64,000 nt of DNA from an uncultured Rhizobiaceae bacterium (GCA_951813045.1 CATOTF010000002.1:2046001-2110000); one strand, 5' to 3'; shown: positions 18,027 through 26,606, counted from the first letter of the stretch. The notes: a model not told the origin generated them from the letters alone. A program made the numbers and translations.

Positions 18027-18619
18027 CTAGGGCCCCATCTCCGGTAAATCCCTCAAGCTCAGTAGATCGAACGTCGCCAAAAACTCAGCCGTTGTGACAA
18101 ACGTATGTGGCGCGCCGGGTCGCGGACTTTTCGGTCCATTACCGATCAGGTTCTTGTAGCGCAGTCGACCAAGCAGATCGCGGTTGATCTCCTTGCCGAA
18201 AATATCTTTGAGACCTGCCCTGTCGATTGGCTGGTGATAAGCGACGGCACAGAGCACGGCCATCTCTTCCTCGGAAAAGTTGTGTTGCTGGTCCCCGACA
18301 TCTACCGCCGTCCGGATCGCAACAGCATAGTGCGCGCGCGTCCGAAACATCCATCCGCCTGACACTGAGTGTCCGACCGGCACGATCTCATAGGGCTTGC
18401 CTTTCAGATCGGCCTGGATGTCTTCAATGAGAAGATCGATGTTGCCCCCTGTCCCACGACACGACTCAGCGCTTCACGGTCGACCGGACTGGCACTGGCA
18501 AAGATCACCGCCTCGATCCGGTTCATCCATTCCCGCCAACGGAGCTCGTCCGGCAGATCATCCAGTTCCAGATCGAGCACCTCGATTTCGTCTTCTTGCT
18601 TGCGCACCGCAACCATCAT
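18027..18619 (-). pseudogene. ScpB-like condensin accessory protein, frameshifted
   Basis: Two minus-strand frames together encode a ScpB-like winged-helix protein, the accessory subunit of SMC condensin. The first (18404-18619) carries RIEAVIFASASPVDREALSR; the second (18027 up to about 18455) continues with IDLLIEDIQADLKGKPYEIV, an HTH region (RAGLKDIFGKEINRDLLGR) and RPGAPHTFVTTAEFLATF. The join is at a run of G near 18450-18456, where one base was gained or lost. Plasmid and island copies of scpB next to DUF1403 genes are known in rhizobia, so this is a transferred module and not the housekeeping scpB. The high GC content differs from the core. Confidence 0.75.
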
Positions 18620-19102
18620 GCCACCCCGTATAGTCGGAACGTCTTGCGCCCGGTCAGTTCGCGGGCCACACCCAGTTCGACCAGCCGGTCACAGAACCGG
18701 CGGGCCGACCGGTCGGTCATCGCCGTGCTGGATCCGCGAATGGTTGGGGTCAGCATGGTGGGCGGATAGACAGCATCTTCCGACAGGAAAAGCGCTATGG
18801 CGTCATCGGATCCCTTGCCCCTGAGTTTGCCGGTCACGGCCCGCAGCCGGGCCGCCCGCCGCGCCAGATCATGGGCCAAGCGAATAGCGTCATTGACCGC
18901 CCGGGCGACGCTCGCGGTGAAGGCCAGCTCAAACCCCTTGGCATCGCCGTCGGCCAGCCGTCGAAGATCCGCCTTTTTCAATTGCAGTCCACAAAGCGGG
19001 ATGGGGTGCGGCCAACCAAGCGCTCTGGCGAGCGCTATATCTGCACATTGCAATGCAATCGCTTCTTCGCGCGGAAAGGTTTTGAGAATGGTGCGTGCCC
19101 AG
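18616..19102 (-). pseudogene. DUF1403 family protein, C-terminal half
   Basis: The frame is open from the transposon boundary at 19102 (WARTILKTFPREEAIALQ) through ALGWPHPIPL, RRAARLRAVTGKLRGKGSDD and the ending SARRFCDRLVELGVARELTG to RLYGVA, matching as far as I can judge the C-terminal part of DUF1403 proteins, which occur beside small ScpB genes on rhizobial plasmids. The function is unknown. The N-terminal half was removed where the Tni transposon begins at 19103. It overlaps the ScpB frame by 4 bp, so both were one operon. Confidence 0.6.
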
Positions 19103-19108
19103 TGTCAC

Positions 19109-19229
19109 TTAGCTCTTAAAGACGATAATTTGTTTTCAGCGATTTCAACATCTAAGCTTTGCACTTAAATATGAGAATTGGCACTTAAACTGATAATGAA
19201 TACTGGACTTTAGCACTTAATTAGATAAT
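19109..19229. repeat. Four left-end transposase-binding repeats
   Basis: Four direct copies follow the pattern T-T-x-GCACTTAA-x(3-5)-GA-x-AAT: 19109-19129 (first copy has GCTCTTAAA), 19158-19178, 19178-19197 and 19210-19229. The second and third touch each other. They are the expected binding sites of the TniA transposase at the left end. Confidence 0.85.
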
Positions 19230-19259
19230 TGTGGCTCCGATTTTTGTCGGGCTCTCATT

Positions 19260-20873
19260 ATGACCGAACGACTTCCAGAAGAGGTAGACGACACGCTGTG
19301 GGCAGAAGCCTGTCGCCGTGCGTCCGCGATACACTGGTTCCTGTTGTCCAGTTCCGGTGAGTCAACCGTGGCCGCTATTAGCGATCTTGCATCCGAATTG
19401 CAGGTCAGCCAAGCGACGACCTACCGCTTGCTAAGGCGGTTTCGGGCGGACGGAACCGTAATGTCGCTTGTTGAAACCAAGCGGGGACGTCCGACGGGGC
19501 ATCGCGCTTTGGATGCTCAGCGCGAAGAGATCATCGAGAAGGCGATCCGCACGTACTATCTGAAACCTACCCGGCCAACGGTCTCGCAGTTGGTGCGGGA
19601 CATTAAAACGAATTGCGCCGAAGTAGGATTGAAGCCACCACATCGTCGAACGATCGAGCGGCGTCTAGGAGACCTGGACCTGCGCCACCGGGCAATACGT
19701 CGCGGCGAAACGCAGACCATAAAAGCAACAATGCCTGTCCCGGGAACACTGAGCACCAATCGACCCCTAGAGATCGTTCAGGTTGACCACACGAAGGCCG
19801 ACATCTTTGTCGTCGATGAGAAATCCCGAGAACCGATCGGACGACCCTGGCTAACCTTGGCCATGGATGTCTTCAGTCGTATGGTGACGGGGTTCTACCT
19901 GACCATGGATGCGCCATCCCGGCTTTCGACGAGCCTCTGCCTGCTGCATTCGGTATATGACAAGACTGCCTGGCTAAAAGCGCGCGAGATCGAAGAGCCC
20001 TGGCCCGTGGCCGGCCTTCCGAAAAGGATTCATGTGGACAACGGCGCGGATTTCCGGAGTCGCGCGTTCAAGCGTGGCTGCGAGAATGCGGGCATTGCGA
20101 TCGACTGGCGGCCACCGGGTACACCGCGCTTCGGCGGACATATCGAGCGGCTGATCGGCACCCAAATGGGACGACTGCACCTTTTGCCCGGTACGACATT
20201 CAGCAACGCTCAGGACCTCGCGGAGTATGATTCAAAGAAACATGCGGCGCTGACCTTACGTGAGTTGGAGCGTTATATCGCTCTCGACATTGTCGGGTCC
20301 TATCATCAATCCATCCACAGTTCGCTGAGCCGCCCTCCCCTTGCCGTCTGGCGGGACCACGAAGGTGAGACCCCTCTGCGGCTGCCGGAGGATCGACTGC
20401 AGTTCTGGATCTCTTTCCTGCCAGAGCAGGAACGGACTTTACGCCCGACCGGCATCCATCTGTTTGATCTGCGCTACTGGTCTCCCGCGCTCAGCGCCGA
20501 TGTCGGCCGGACAGAGCGGCGGCTTCTGGTGAAATATGACCCGCGAGACATGTCGCGTGTCTTCGTGCGGCGGCCCTCGGGCAACTTCGTTGAAGCCCGG
20601 TATGCGGACCTGACCCTGGCACCCATTTCCCTGCACGAAGCTTTGACGGCGCGTCGCACCCTGCGTGAGAAAGGGCGGCGGGAAGTCGACAGCCGCGCGG
20701 TCGTGAGGACCGCGCTTGAACAGCGGAAGTTGGTTGACGAGGCCGTAAACAGAACCGCTGCCGCGCGGCGCGGCAAGGCTCAACCGAGGCGGGGCGGTGA
20801 CCTCCGGGACACGGGCACACTCCGTGGTGTCGACTCCAGCCAACCGGTGCCTTTTGTTGAGGACAGCGAATGA
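19260..20873 (+). CDS. tniA: Transposase TniA (TnsB/Mu-like DDE recombinase)
   Basis: This is the catalytic transposase of the element. The N-terminal part contains an HTH (ELQVSQATTYRLLRRFRADG, about residues 47-68) and a second DNA-binding region (TVSQLVRDIKTNC, about residue 107). The integrase core holds Asp176 in VQVDHTKAD, Asp260 in HVDNGADF and Glu296 in GGHIERLIGT, with the usual 35-residue spacing between the last two. A Mu-transposase C-terminal beta-barrel follows (about residues 390-460), then a basic tail. The length of 537 residues is normal for TniA. It acts together with the TniB ATPase and TniQ. It appears intact and is 13 bp upstream of tniB. Confidence 0.94.
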   Translation: MTERLPEEVDDTLWAEACRRASAIHWFLLSSSGESTVAAISDLASELQVSQATTYRLLRRFRADGTVMSLVETKRGRPTGHRALDAQREEIIEKAIRTYYLKPTRPTVSQLVRDIKTNCAEVGLKPPHRRTIERRLGDLDLRHRAIRRGETQTIKATMPVPGTLSTNRPLEIVQVDHTKADIFVVDEKSREPIGRPWLTLAMDVFSRMVTGFYLTMDAPSRLSTSLCLLHSVYDKTAWLKAREIEEPWPVAGLPKRIHVDNGADFRSRAFKRGCENAGIAIDWRPPGTPRFGGHIERLIGTQMGRLHLLPGTTFSNAQDLAEYDSKKHAALTLRELERYIALDIVGSYHQSIHSSLSRPPLAVWRDHEGETPLRLPEDRLQFWISFLPEQERTLRPTGIHLFDLRYWSPALSADVGRTERRLLVKYDPRDMSRVFVRRPSGNFVEARYADLTLAPISLHEALTARRTLREKGRREVDSRAVVRTALEQRKLVDEAVNRTAAARRGKAQPRRGGDLRDTGTLRGVDSSQPVPFVEDSE

Positions 20874-20885
20874 GCTGGAGCTAAA

Positions 20886-21730
20886 ATGACGAACGATCAC
20901 CCTCATCTGACCGCCGACGCGGCGGCCCTGCTGTCTGAACCCCAGGCAGGACGCATTCGCGCCATCAGGTCCCGCCGTTGGATTCTCTACCCTCGCGCGA
21001 AGTTAGCCCTCGATCGCCTCGAGGCGCTCCTTGATCATCCGAGAGGCCCCCGCATGCCGTCTGTCGCGATCTATGGCGATAGCGGGATGGGCAAGACCAT
21101 GATCATGCAACGCTTCCGTGACCAGCATCCACCACATCTTGATCGCCGGACCGGCATTCTGAAGACACCGGTCCTGGCCATGGAAATGGTCAGCCGCCCG
21201 GAGAACGGCGGTTCTATGGCGAACTGCTTTCCCTCCTCGGCGCGCCCCAGGCACCGCGGGCCGATATTGCCCAGATGGAACAGGCGACCATGCGGATCAT
21301 GAAGGCCATCGGCGTCCAGGTGCTGGTCATCGACGAGGTTCACAACATCCTCGCCGGGACCTATCGAGAGCAACGTATCGTGCTCAACATGCTACGCTTT
21401 CTGAGCAATCGGCTCCAAATGTCACTGGTCTGCTTCGGCGTGAGCGACGCTCGGGAAGCCATCGGCGGTGACGTTCAACTTGCGCGCCGCTTCGAGCAAC
21501 TCACCCTAAACCGTTGGGCCGCCAACGAGGACTTCGAGACGTTGATCGCGTCGATCCTGCGCAATACTCCATTGCGGCGATCCTCTGTGCTAACGCCGAA
21601 ATCGCTTCAGCGCATTCTGCAGATCACGGTCGGCATCACGGCCAACATCTTCCGGATGCTGGGTAGTCTTGCGATAGAGTCCATCGAAAGCGGTACTGAA
21701 CACATCACCGACAGCGCGGTCGAAGAGTGA
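20886..21730 (+). pseudogene. tniB: TniB ATPase with an internal frameshift
   Basis: TniB is the AAA+ target-selection ATPase (TnsC homologue). The first frame (20886 to about 21210) has an N-terminal helical region and the Walker A motif IYGDSGMGKTMI. The reading then continues in the -1 frame: ERRFYGELLSLLG, VQVLVIDEVHNILAG (Walker B) and the C-terminal HARREFE-like part LARRFEQLTLNRW, ending at 21730. The switch lies near 21200-21212 (between SRP and ERRFYG). No classical slippery heptamer is apparent, so loss of one base is more likely than programmed shifting. If real, the transposon cannot select targets on its own. Confidence 0.85.
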
Positions 21731-21762
21731 GTGCCTGCATTTGATAACGAGGCGGTCTTCGC

Positions 21763-22614
21763 ATGACGGGGCCTCTGCCCGTCTCCTCGCCACCCCTGCT
21801 CGGCGAACTCCTGTCATCCTGGATCAGTCGCCACGCGGACTTCTATGGGGTCACGCCGTTAACCATGCTGCGCCATGGACTACCGGAGGCGATATCCCTT
21901 GGAGCAATCGATCTTTCTCTGGCGAAAGCCCAGGCGAACCGGATTGCGGGGATGTTCGGCGCCAGCCCGAAACTTGTACGCAGCCTGAGCTTCGCGGACG
22001 CCCCAAGAATCGCTCACAGGTTCATCGCCAAGAGTCCGACACAACGTTGCGCATGTTGCCTTCAAACCGATGTTGGCCCACTGCCAGTCCTTCGAAGCGA
22101 ATTGCAAGGATGGCGGATCACTTGCCCGCACTGTGGGGTACCTTACCAGGAAAAGACCACCAGCGATGGCGATCGGACGTTTGCACAATATCGCGCGGCA
22201 GCACGTCGAGGTGAGACCTTGTTGGATAACCACGCAGAGCGCAGCTTGGAAACATGGCTCCCACCACTGGAGATCGCGCGGCTTCTGCTCATGCGCCGCA
22301 TCCCCTGGCCGCCCCCGCGTGACGGCGATCTCTGGCGCTACCGACTCCTCGGCGCCATCGTTCCCGATTTAGATGCCATACTCGCCAAGGAGACCGCGTT
22401 TCCATACTCGCCAAAACACCCCATCCTGCCGCTACACATCCGTCCCGCGCTCCTGGCAGGCGTGACGATCATCAACCGCGCAGGGCCACCGATGCTGAAG
22501 ATGCTGCAAGGGCACATGATGGGAGACAACAAGAACCGATTTGTCATGGCGACCGACCATTTGGTAACCCCGGCGATCGAGTGGGGACCACCCCAGCAGT
22601 TCCAACTGATATGA
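21763..22614 (+). CDS. tniQ: TniQ target-selection protein
   Basis: TniQ (TnsD-related) is the adaptor linking a target signal to the TniB ATPase. The 283-residue protein begins with the family opening GELLSSWISRHADFYGVTP (about residues 14-32) and has a zinc finger of two Cys pairs, CACC (about residue 94) and CPHC (about residue 120). The C-terminal part (about residues 145-283) has no motif I can name. It is short like TniQ of Tn5053 types rather than long like Tn7 TnsD, so attachment-site recognition by itself is less likely. The start ATG lies 32 bp after tniB. Confidence 0.9.
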   Translation: MTGPLPVSSPPLLGELLSSWISRHADFYGVTPLTMLRHGLPEAISLGAIDLSLAKAQANRIAGMFGASPKLVRSLSFADAPRIAHRFIAKSPTQRCACCLQTDVGPLPVLRSELQGWRITCPHCGVPYQEKTTSDGDRTFAQYRAAARRGETLLDNHAERSLETWLPPLEIARLLLMRRIPWPPPRDGDLWRYRLLGAIVPDLDAILAKETAFPYSPKHPILPLHIRPALLAGVTIINRAGPPMLKMLQGHMMGDNKNRFVMATDHLVTPAIEWGPPQQFQLI

Positions 22615-22629
22615 GAACTGGACCCGATG

Positions 22630-22690
22630 ATTCTCAGATTAAAGTGCCAAATTTTTTCGAAACGACCGCATTCTCACATTTATGTGCTAA
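22630..22690. repeat. Two right-end transposase-binding repeats
   Basis: Copies of the left-end site occur in inverse orientation at 22630-22650 and 22670-22690 (ATTCTCA-x(3-4)-TTAAAGTGC and ATTCTCACATTTATGTGC). The last one runs into the terminal GCTAAGTGACA. Confidence 0.85.
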
Positions 22691-22730
22691 GTGACAGGAG
22701 TTTCCTAAGTTGGAATTTGCCCCTGAAGAA

Positions 22731-22762
22731 CCACGAACGATGCATGTTTAGCATTCGCGTGG
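22731..22762. other. Imperfect hairpin right of the transposon
   Basis: CCACGAACGATGC and GCATTCGCGTGG can pair with two mismatches around a short loop. No T-run follows, so it is not a clear terminator. Around it (22697-22815) nothing else is recognised. Confidence 0.3.
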
Positions 22763-22816
22763 ATATTTAATGATGCGTGTCGTGTGCCTAGCACTCATGG
22801 CAGTTTAAGAGAACTA

Positions 22817-22845
22817 TTGACACGTACGGCGTTATACCGTACACA
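22817..22845 (+). promoter_or_regulatory. Promoter and operator of the toxin-antitoxin operon
   Basis: TTGACA at 22817-22822 is followed after 17 bases by a weak -10 (TACACA, 22840-22845). Between them lies the inverted repeat GTACGG-N7-CCGTAC (22824-22842), a likely autoregulatory operator bound by the antitoxin. Confidence 0.55.
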
Positions 22846-22865
22846 TAGAGGTTAAGGAGAATGAA

Positions 22866-23174
22866 ATGTTTGCGATTGAAACAGTCACCCCGACAGCGGG
22901 TAAGATGGAAGCGCGTAAAGAGTTGCGTATGCATCGTGCAGATGAAGAACGTATTCGGGCTGCTGCTGCAGCAACCGGCCTACAAGAAGCTGACTTTATC
23001 CGTCAAGCTGCGCTTTTGCGTGTTCAAGAAATAGAGCAACGCGTTTCATTGTCCGTTCTACCAGTAGAGGCGTTTGATGCGTTCAAGGGCGCAGTTGAAT
23101 CTTCTGGCAAGGTCGTGCCTGGCTTGCGAAAAGCCGCAGAGGCATCGAAAGGCCTTCTCAAGGATGCCAGCTGA
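22866..23174 (+). CDS. DUF1778 antitoxin (TacA/AtaR-like)
   Basis: A 102-residue ribbon-helix-helix protein of the DUF1778 family, the antitoxin partner of GNAT acetyltransferase toxins that acetylate aminoacyl-tRNA. The ribbon-helix-helix is KELRMHRADEERIRAAAAAT to EADFIRQAALLRVQEIEQR (about residues 20-60); the C-terminal part (AFDAFKGAVESSGKVVPGL) would wrap the toxin. A good Shine-Dalgarno AAGGAG stands before the ATG at 22866. The toxin gene overlaps its 3' end by 11 bp. The operator upstream suggests autoregulation. Antitoxin intact, toxin broken. Confidence 0.85.
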   Translation: MFAIETVTPTAGKMEARKELRMHRADEERIRAAAAATGLQEADFIRQAALLRVQEIEQRVSLSVLPVEAFDAFKGAVESSGKVVPGLRKAAEASKGLLKDAS

Positions 23175-23385
23175 TGCAACCGCACCTGCCGCTAATCTAA
23201 CACTCGCGACATTTAACAAAAAAGCTCATGACCGCAGCCAATTTAGTTGTGGTTTTGAGCCAATCGACAATTTTCTCAAATCGTCTCTGACAGACCAGAT
23301 AAAAGCTGGGATGGTCACAGCGTGGATCGCTACTGCCGAAGACGATCCAGCTGTGCTCGGGTTCTATATGTCAATCCCAGCCTAA
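23164..23385 (+). pseudogene. GNAT toxin (TacT-like), truncated by IS21
   Basis: The frame from ATG 23164 encodes the first 73 residues of a GNAT-family toxin: LATFNKKAHDRSQFSCGFEP (about residues 13-32) is the usual TacT opening, followed by DNFLKSSLTDQIKAGM and VLGFYMSI. Full-length toxins have about 160-170 residues with the acetyl-CoA site (R/Q-x-x-G-x-G/A) further on; that part is missing because the IS21-type element begins around 23395. The toxin is therefore inactive. The remaining C-terminal part was not found right of the element. Confidence 0.8.
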
Positions 23386-23454
23386 AATGGGTCTTGATCC
23401 CGGAGTAAAATTGGCCAGATTTTGGGACGTTTGTGTTTTTGATCTGGTTTAGTG

Positions 23455-24231
23455 TCAGTTGATTTGAACAGATTTTTGTTTTCGGCTCTGGTGCAACCTG
23501 TAGCTTTCACCATTCATCTCCAGGATGTGGACGTGGTGTGTCAGCCGGTCGAGTATTGCGCCCGTTAGGCGTTCTGATCCGAAGACCTCTGTCCATTCGT
23601 CGAATGGTAGATTGGATGTGATGATGATGGAACCGCGTTCATACCGTTGGCTGATTACTTCGAACAGCAACTCCGCCCCGGTTTTGGAGAGAGGGACGAA
23701 GCCCAGTTCGTCAATGATCAGCAGGTCTTGAGCTGCCAGTTGTTTTTGATGCCGTTGCAAGCGACGTTCATCAACGGCCTCGATCATCTCATGAACCAGT
23801 GCAGCAGCCGTGGTGAAGCGGACTTTCATCCCCTTTTGGCAGGCAGCCAGTCCAAGGCCGAGGGCAACATGGGTTTTGCCGGTTCCACTTGGTCCTAACG
23901 CGATGATGTTTTGGCGTTTCGCAGCGTACTCGCAACGGGCCAGTTCCATCACGAGCACCTTGTTCACTGACGGGATCGTTTTGAAGTCAAAGCTGTCGAG
24001 GCTCTTGGTTGCCGGGAACTTCGCAGCTTTGATGCGTCGCTCCACCATTCGGCGCTCACGTTCAATCAGCTCCAACTCACATAACCGCAGGAGATATTGG
24101 ACATGATCCTTATTCTCAGCGGCACATTGTTGGGCCTGTTTGGTATATTCACTCTGGAAGGTTGGCAGCCGAAGTTTGGTCAGATGATGTTTGAGTAGAA
24201 CTTGCGGTGTATCGGTAACAGTGTCGTTCAT
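23455..24231 (-). CDS. istB: IS21-family helper ATPase IstB
   Basis: IstB is the DnaA/AAA+-like ATPase that assembles on target DNA and stimulates the IstA transposase. The 258-residue protein has Walker A ALGPSGTGKTHVALGLG near residue 115, Walker B DLLIIDELGFVPLSKTGAEL near residue 178, and the arginine-sensor region YERGSIIITSNLPFDEW near residue 205. It overlaps istA by 4 bp (ATGA). Intact and of normal length. Confidence 0.95.
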   Translation of the reverse strand: MNDTVTDTPQVLLKHHLTKLRLPTFQSEYTKQAQQCAAENKDHVQYLLRLCELELIERERRMVERRIKAAKFPATKSLDSFDFKTIPSVNKVLVMELARCEYAAKRQNIIALGPSGTGKTHVALGLGLAACQKGMKVRFTTAAALVHEMIEAVDERRLQRHQKQLAAQDLLIIDELGFVPLSKTGAELLFEVISQRYERGSIIITSNLPFDEWTEVFGSERLTGAILDRLTHHVHILEMNGESYRLHQSRKQKSVQIN

Positions 24232-25736
24232 GCTGCCGCCTCCGACAACAGCACGGCATAGCTGGCAGGTTTTGTCGTCTCGACCACCGCTTTGGGCAAA
24301 TAGGGGTAGATGTCGAGATCAAGCCTGGGCGGTCGCCGCTCGATCCGGCACAGAATAAGGTGCTTGATCGCATCATAGCCAATGGCACCCAGATCCAAAG
24401 CTTGTTGGATTGCGGCGTGAACGTGCTCCAGCTCAAAAGTTTCCAGCAGACGCAGGATCTGAACATACTCGCGTTTTCCCGCCTTACCCATGCGGGCTTC
24501 TAATAAACGATGAAGGATCGCAAATGCATCGGGTAAACCCCAGCCTTGCAATGGTGCCGCCTGATCGAGAGCACCTACCTTTTGTTCCAGCAAGGGCAGA
24601 TAGTGAAGCGGGTCGAAGATCATGTCTGCCTTCTCATAAGACCGACGATGGCGGGCAATAATCTCGGTTCCACTGCCAATCACAACCTCATGGATGTAAC
24701 CGCGAACCTGAACCTCATGATGGGCAAAGGCGACAGGAACGGAGTAATCATTATTGCGGTAGCGGATCATCGAGATTGACGTTGCCCGCGTGCTAAACTT
24801 TTCACACGCGTCGTATGGCGTTGGGGGCAATGCCATCAGCGCGTCCAGGTCTCTCAGCAATCGTTCACCAATACTCTCACCATGTCCGCGAACAACATCA
24901 TCCTGACGCTTCAGGCAGCATTCTTCCAACCAGGCGTTCAAGGCATCAAAGCTGTCGAACCGTGGGGCTGGGATGAGAAAGTTCCTGCGACCGTAACCAA
25001 TGACGCCTTCGACATTCCCTTTATCATTGCCTTTGCCAGGGCGACCAAACTTATCCTCAAACAGATAGTGCGATTGTAGCTCTGAGAAAGTTCTCGTGCG
25101 TATCCGTTTGCCACCGCCCAGGATCTTTGCAACTGCAATCACGGTGTTGTCGTAGAGCATCGACAACGGCACACCGCCGAAGAAAGCAAACGCAGCATTG
25201 TGACCGTCACAGAAGGCTTCTGTTGTTTCCGCCGGATACGCCTTCATGAAGAACGCATCCGAATGCGGCAACGATATAGCGATGTAATGCAGCTTGCGTT
25301 CGACACCGTCGATCACGCCGAACGTCTCACCAAAATCGACCTGAGCATGGCCGGGCGCGTGAACCAGAGGAACAAACACCTCCTGGGTTCGTCTTTGCTT
25401 CTCACGCACATAATCAGTGACAATGGTGATCCCGCCAGTGAACCCGTGCTCATCCCGTAACCGCGCATGAATACGCTTGGCTGTGTGCCGTTGCTTTTTG
25501 ATGACCTTTTTGTCGTCTTTCAGGATCTGATCAATTATCCCAACAAACGGATCCAACTTCGGGCGAACAGGCGCGGTCGTTCTTTGATAACCGGGCGGAA
25601 CCGAGTGCTTCAGGATCTTCGCCACGGTTTTGCGATCAATCCCGAACAAACGGGCCACCTCGCTATTGTTCTTCCCATCCACATGGCACGCTCGACGCAC
25701 CCGACTATACAAATCCACAGAATACATCTTCCCCAC
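24228..25736 (-). CDS. istA: IS21-family transposase IstA
   Basis: IstA is the DDE transposase. The N-terminal HTH is visible in RRACHVDGKNNSEVARLFG to DRKTVAKIL (about residues 15-42). The integrase core shows AQVDFGETFGVID (first Asp, about residue 132), LYDNTVIAV (second Asp, about residue 195) and KGNVEGVIGYGRRNF (Glu, about residue 243). The C-terminal part has the IstA barrel with YRNNDYSVP near residue 328. At 502 residues it is complete. istB follows with a 4-bp overlap. Confidence 0.95.
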   Translation of the reverse strand: MGKMYSVDLYSRVRRACHVDGKNNSEVARLFGIDRKTVAKILKHSVPPGYQRTTAPVRPKLDPFVGIIDQILKDDKKVIKKQRHTAKRIHARLRDEHGFTGGITIVTDYVREKQRRTQEVFVPLVHAPGHAQVDFGETFGVIDGVERKLHYIAISLPHSDAFFMKAYPAETTEAFCDGHNAAFAFFGGVPLSMLYDNTVIAVAKILGGGKRIRTRTFSELQSHYLFEDKFGRPGKGNDKGNVEGVIGYGRRNFLIPAPRFDSFDALNAWLEECCLKRQDDVVRGHGESIGERLLRDLDALMALPPTPYDACEKFSTRATSISMIRYRNNDYSVPVAFAHHEVQVRGYIHEVVIGSGTEIIARHRRSYEKADMIFDPLHYLPLLEQKVGALDQAAPLQGWGLPDAFAILHRLLEARMGKAGKREYVQILRLLETFELEHVHAAIQQALDLGAIGYDAIKHLILCRIERRPPRLDLDIYPYLPKAVVETTKPASYAVLLSEAAA

Positions 25737-25916
25737 CTAATACTCACAAGCACAAGGTGTCAGAGTGCGGAATTTTACTCCGCGACGGTCAGATTACCCA
25801 ACCATTTCTGTGGTCATTTTGTCTCCGGGATTCACACTCATAGTGATTTGCCCATGATAAGCCTCCTCACAGACGTGAATCACAATACAATCCAAAATAA
25901 AACTCATTGAATCAGG

Positions 25917-26543
25917 TCAAGGGTGGGACGCACTAGTAAAGGCATGATGTTTCTTGTAGTCATCAAACCCCCGTACCATTATAGCCTCTGTTGCAATTGA
26001 CATTCGCATGGTTGGCTGGCTGTCCGAAAATTTTTCAACGATCCCATTCTTTACAAGTTGAAAGAAATGGCAAAGCATAAATATCTCGTTTTCATAATGT
26101 CGCCTGGCAAATGTTGCTATATCATCTTCCGGAAACACGGGGGTTTTCAAATGGGAAATTATGACACCGGCGTCGGGTTCTTCGTTAATTTTATGTAGGG
26201 TGTTCCCGATTGGCTTGTTATTTAGGATAGCCCATTTAAACGAATCTAATCCGCGAACTGCCGGAATTAACCCTGAATGGACATTATAAATTTTTGCCGA
26301 GTTCGCAAATTCTTTATCGATTAGGTTTGAACCGCAAACCAGGAAATATTTATATTGATCGACAACCGCTTTCCAATCGTCATATTTGTAAATTTTCGAT
26401 TTAAAGGCCTCTGCCAATGACTGAACGGACGGTCCTTCAAATTGAAATGGGCGGTGACGCACAAGAACTTCCCGTTCTTGCCTCTTTACAAAAGGCATGG
26501 TGAGAAAATCGATATTTAACTTTTCTCCGTATCGATTTTTCAA
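25917..26543 (-). CDS. Formyltransferase-like protein without a clear start
   Basis: The core NVHSGLIPAVRGLDSFKW followed by NTLHKINEEPDAGVIISH is the formyltransferase fold (methionyl-tRNA, glycinamide-ribotide and sugar formyltransferases); the usual Asn-His-Asp catalytic set appears as N and H of NVHSG and D of EPDAG. A sugar N-formyltransferase of surface polysaccharide synthesis is possible. The TTG at 26543 is a poor start: homologous-looking sequence (KLCILTYESPHLKTAQFVFG) runs upstream in frame to 26603, directly after the stop of the ankyrin gene, with no ATG or GTG. A run of eight A lies at this junction. The gene is AT-rich relative to the core. It may be broken or start by an unusual mechanism. 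Confidence 0.6.
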   Translation of the reverse strand: MKNRYGEKLNIDFLTMPFVKRQEREVLVRHRPFQFEGPSVQSLAEAFKSKIYKYDDWKAVVDQYKYFLVCGSNLIDKEFANSAKIYNVHSGLIPAVRGLDSFKWAILNNKPIGNTLHKINEEPDAGVIISHLKTPVFPEDDIATFARRHYENEIFMLCHFFQLVKNGIVEKFSDSQPTMRMSIATEAIMVRGFDDYKKHHAFTSASHP

Positions 26544-26606
26544 ACCAAATACAAATTGTGCCGTCTTAAGGTGTGGTGATTCATAAGTAAGAATGCATAG
26601 TTTTTT

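Larger units (their letters stand above)
19103..22696 (+). mobile_element. TniA/TniB/TniQ transposon (Tn7/Tn5053-like), 3.6 kb
   Basis: The element starts with TGTCACTTAGC and ends with the exact complement GCTAAGTGACA. Inside it are only three genes, tniA, tniB and tniQ, all on the plus strand. Each end carries repeats of one roughly 20-bp site (four at the left, two at the right), the architecture of transposons using a TnsB-type transposase. There is no resolvase, no cargo and no CRISPR-associated gene. The five bases next to the ends (CCCAG and GGAGT) are not a duplication, so one flank has been rearranged. The left end cuts a DUF1403 gene. Confidence 0.9.
23395..25792 (-). mobile_element. 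IS21-family insertion sequence
   Basis: A 2.4-kb element carrying istA and istB on the minus strand. The ends share CGGAGTAAAATT in inverse orientation (23401-23412 at the left, complement at 25771-25782 at the right) and begin with TGATC or TGACC. The limits given are estimates. No target duplication was identified, and the DNA right of it (25793-25916) does not continue the toxin gene, so a deletion or a second event is likely. Confidence 0.82.

Noticed and set aside
19103-22696. Possible CRISPR-associated transposon
   Set aside because: No Cas12k, Cascade gene, spacer array or tracr-like region is present inside or next to the element; only tniA, tniB and tniQ are seen.
19098-22701. Target-site duplication of the Tni element
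   Set aside because: The five bases on the left (CCCAG) and right (GGAGT) differ and are not complementary, so no duplication can be claimed.
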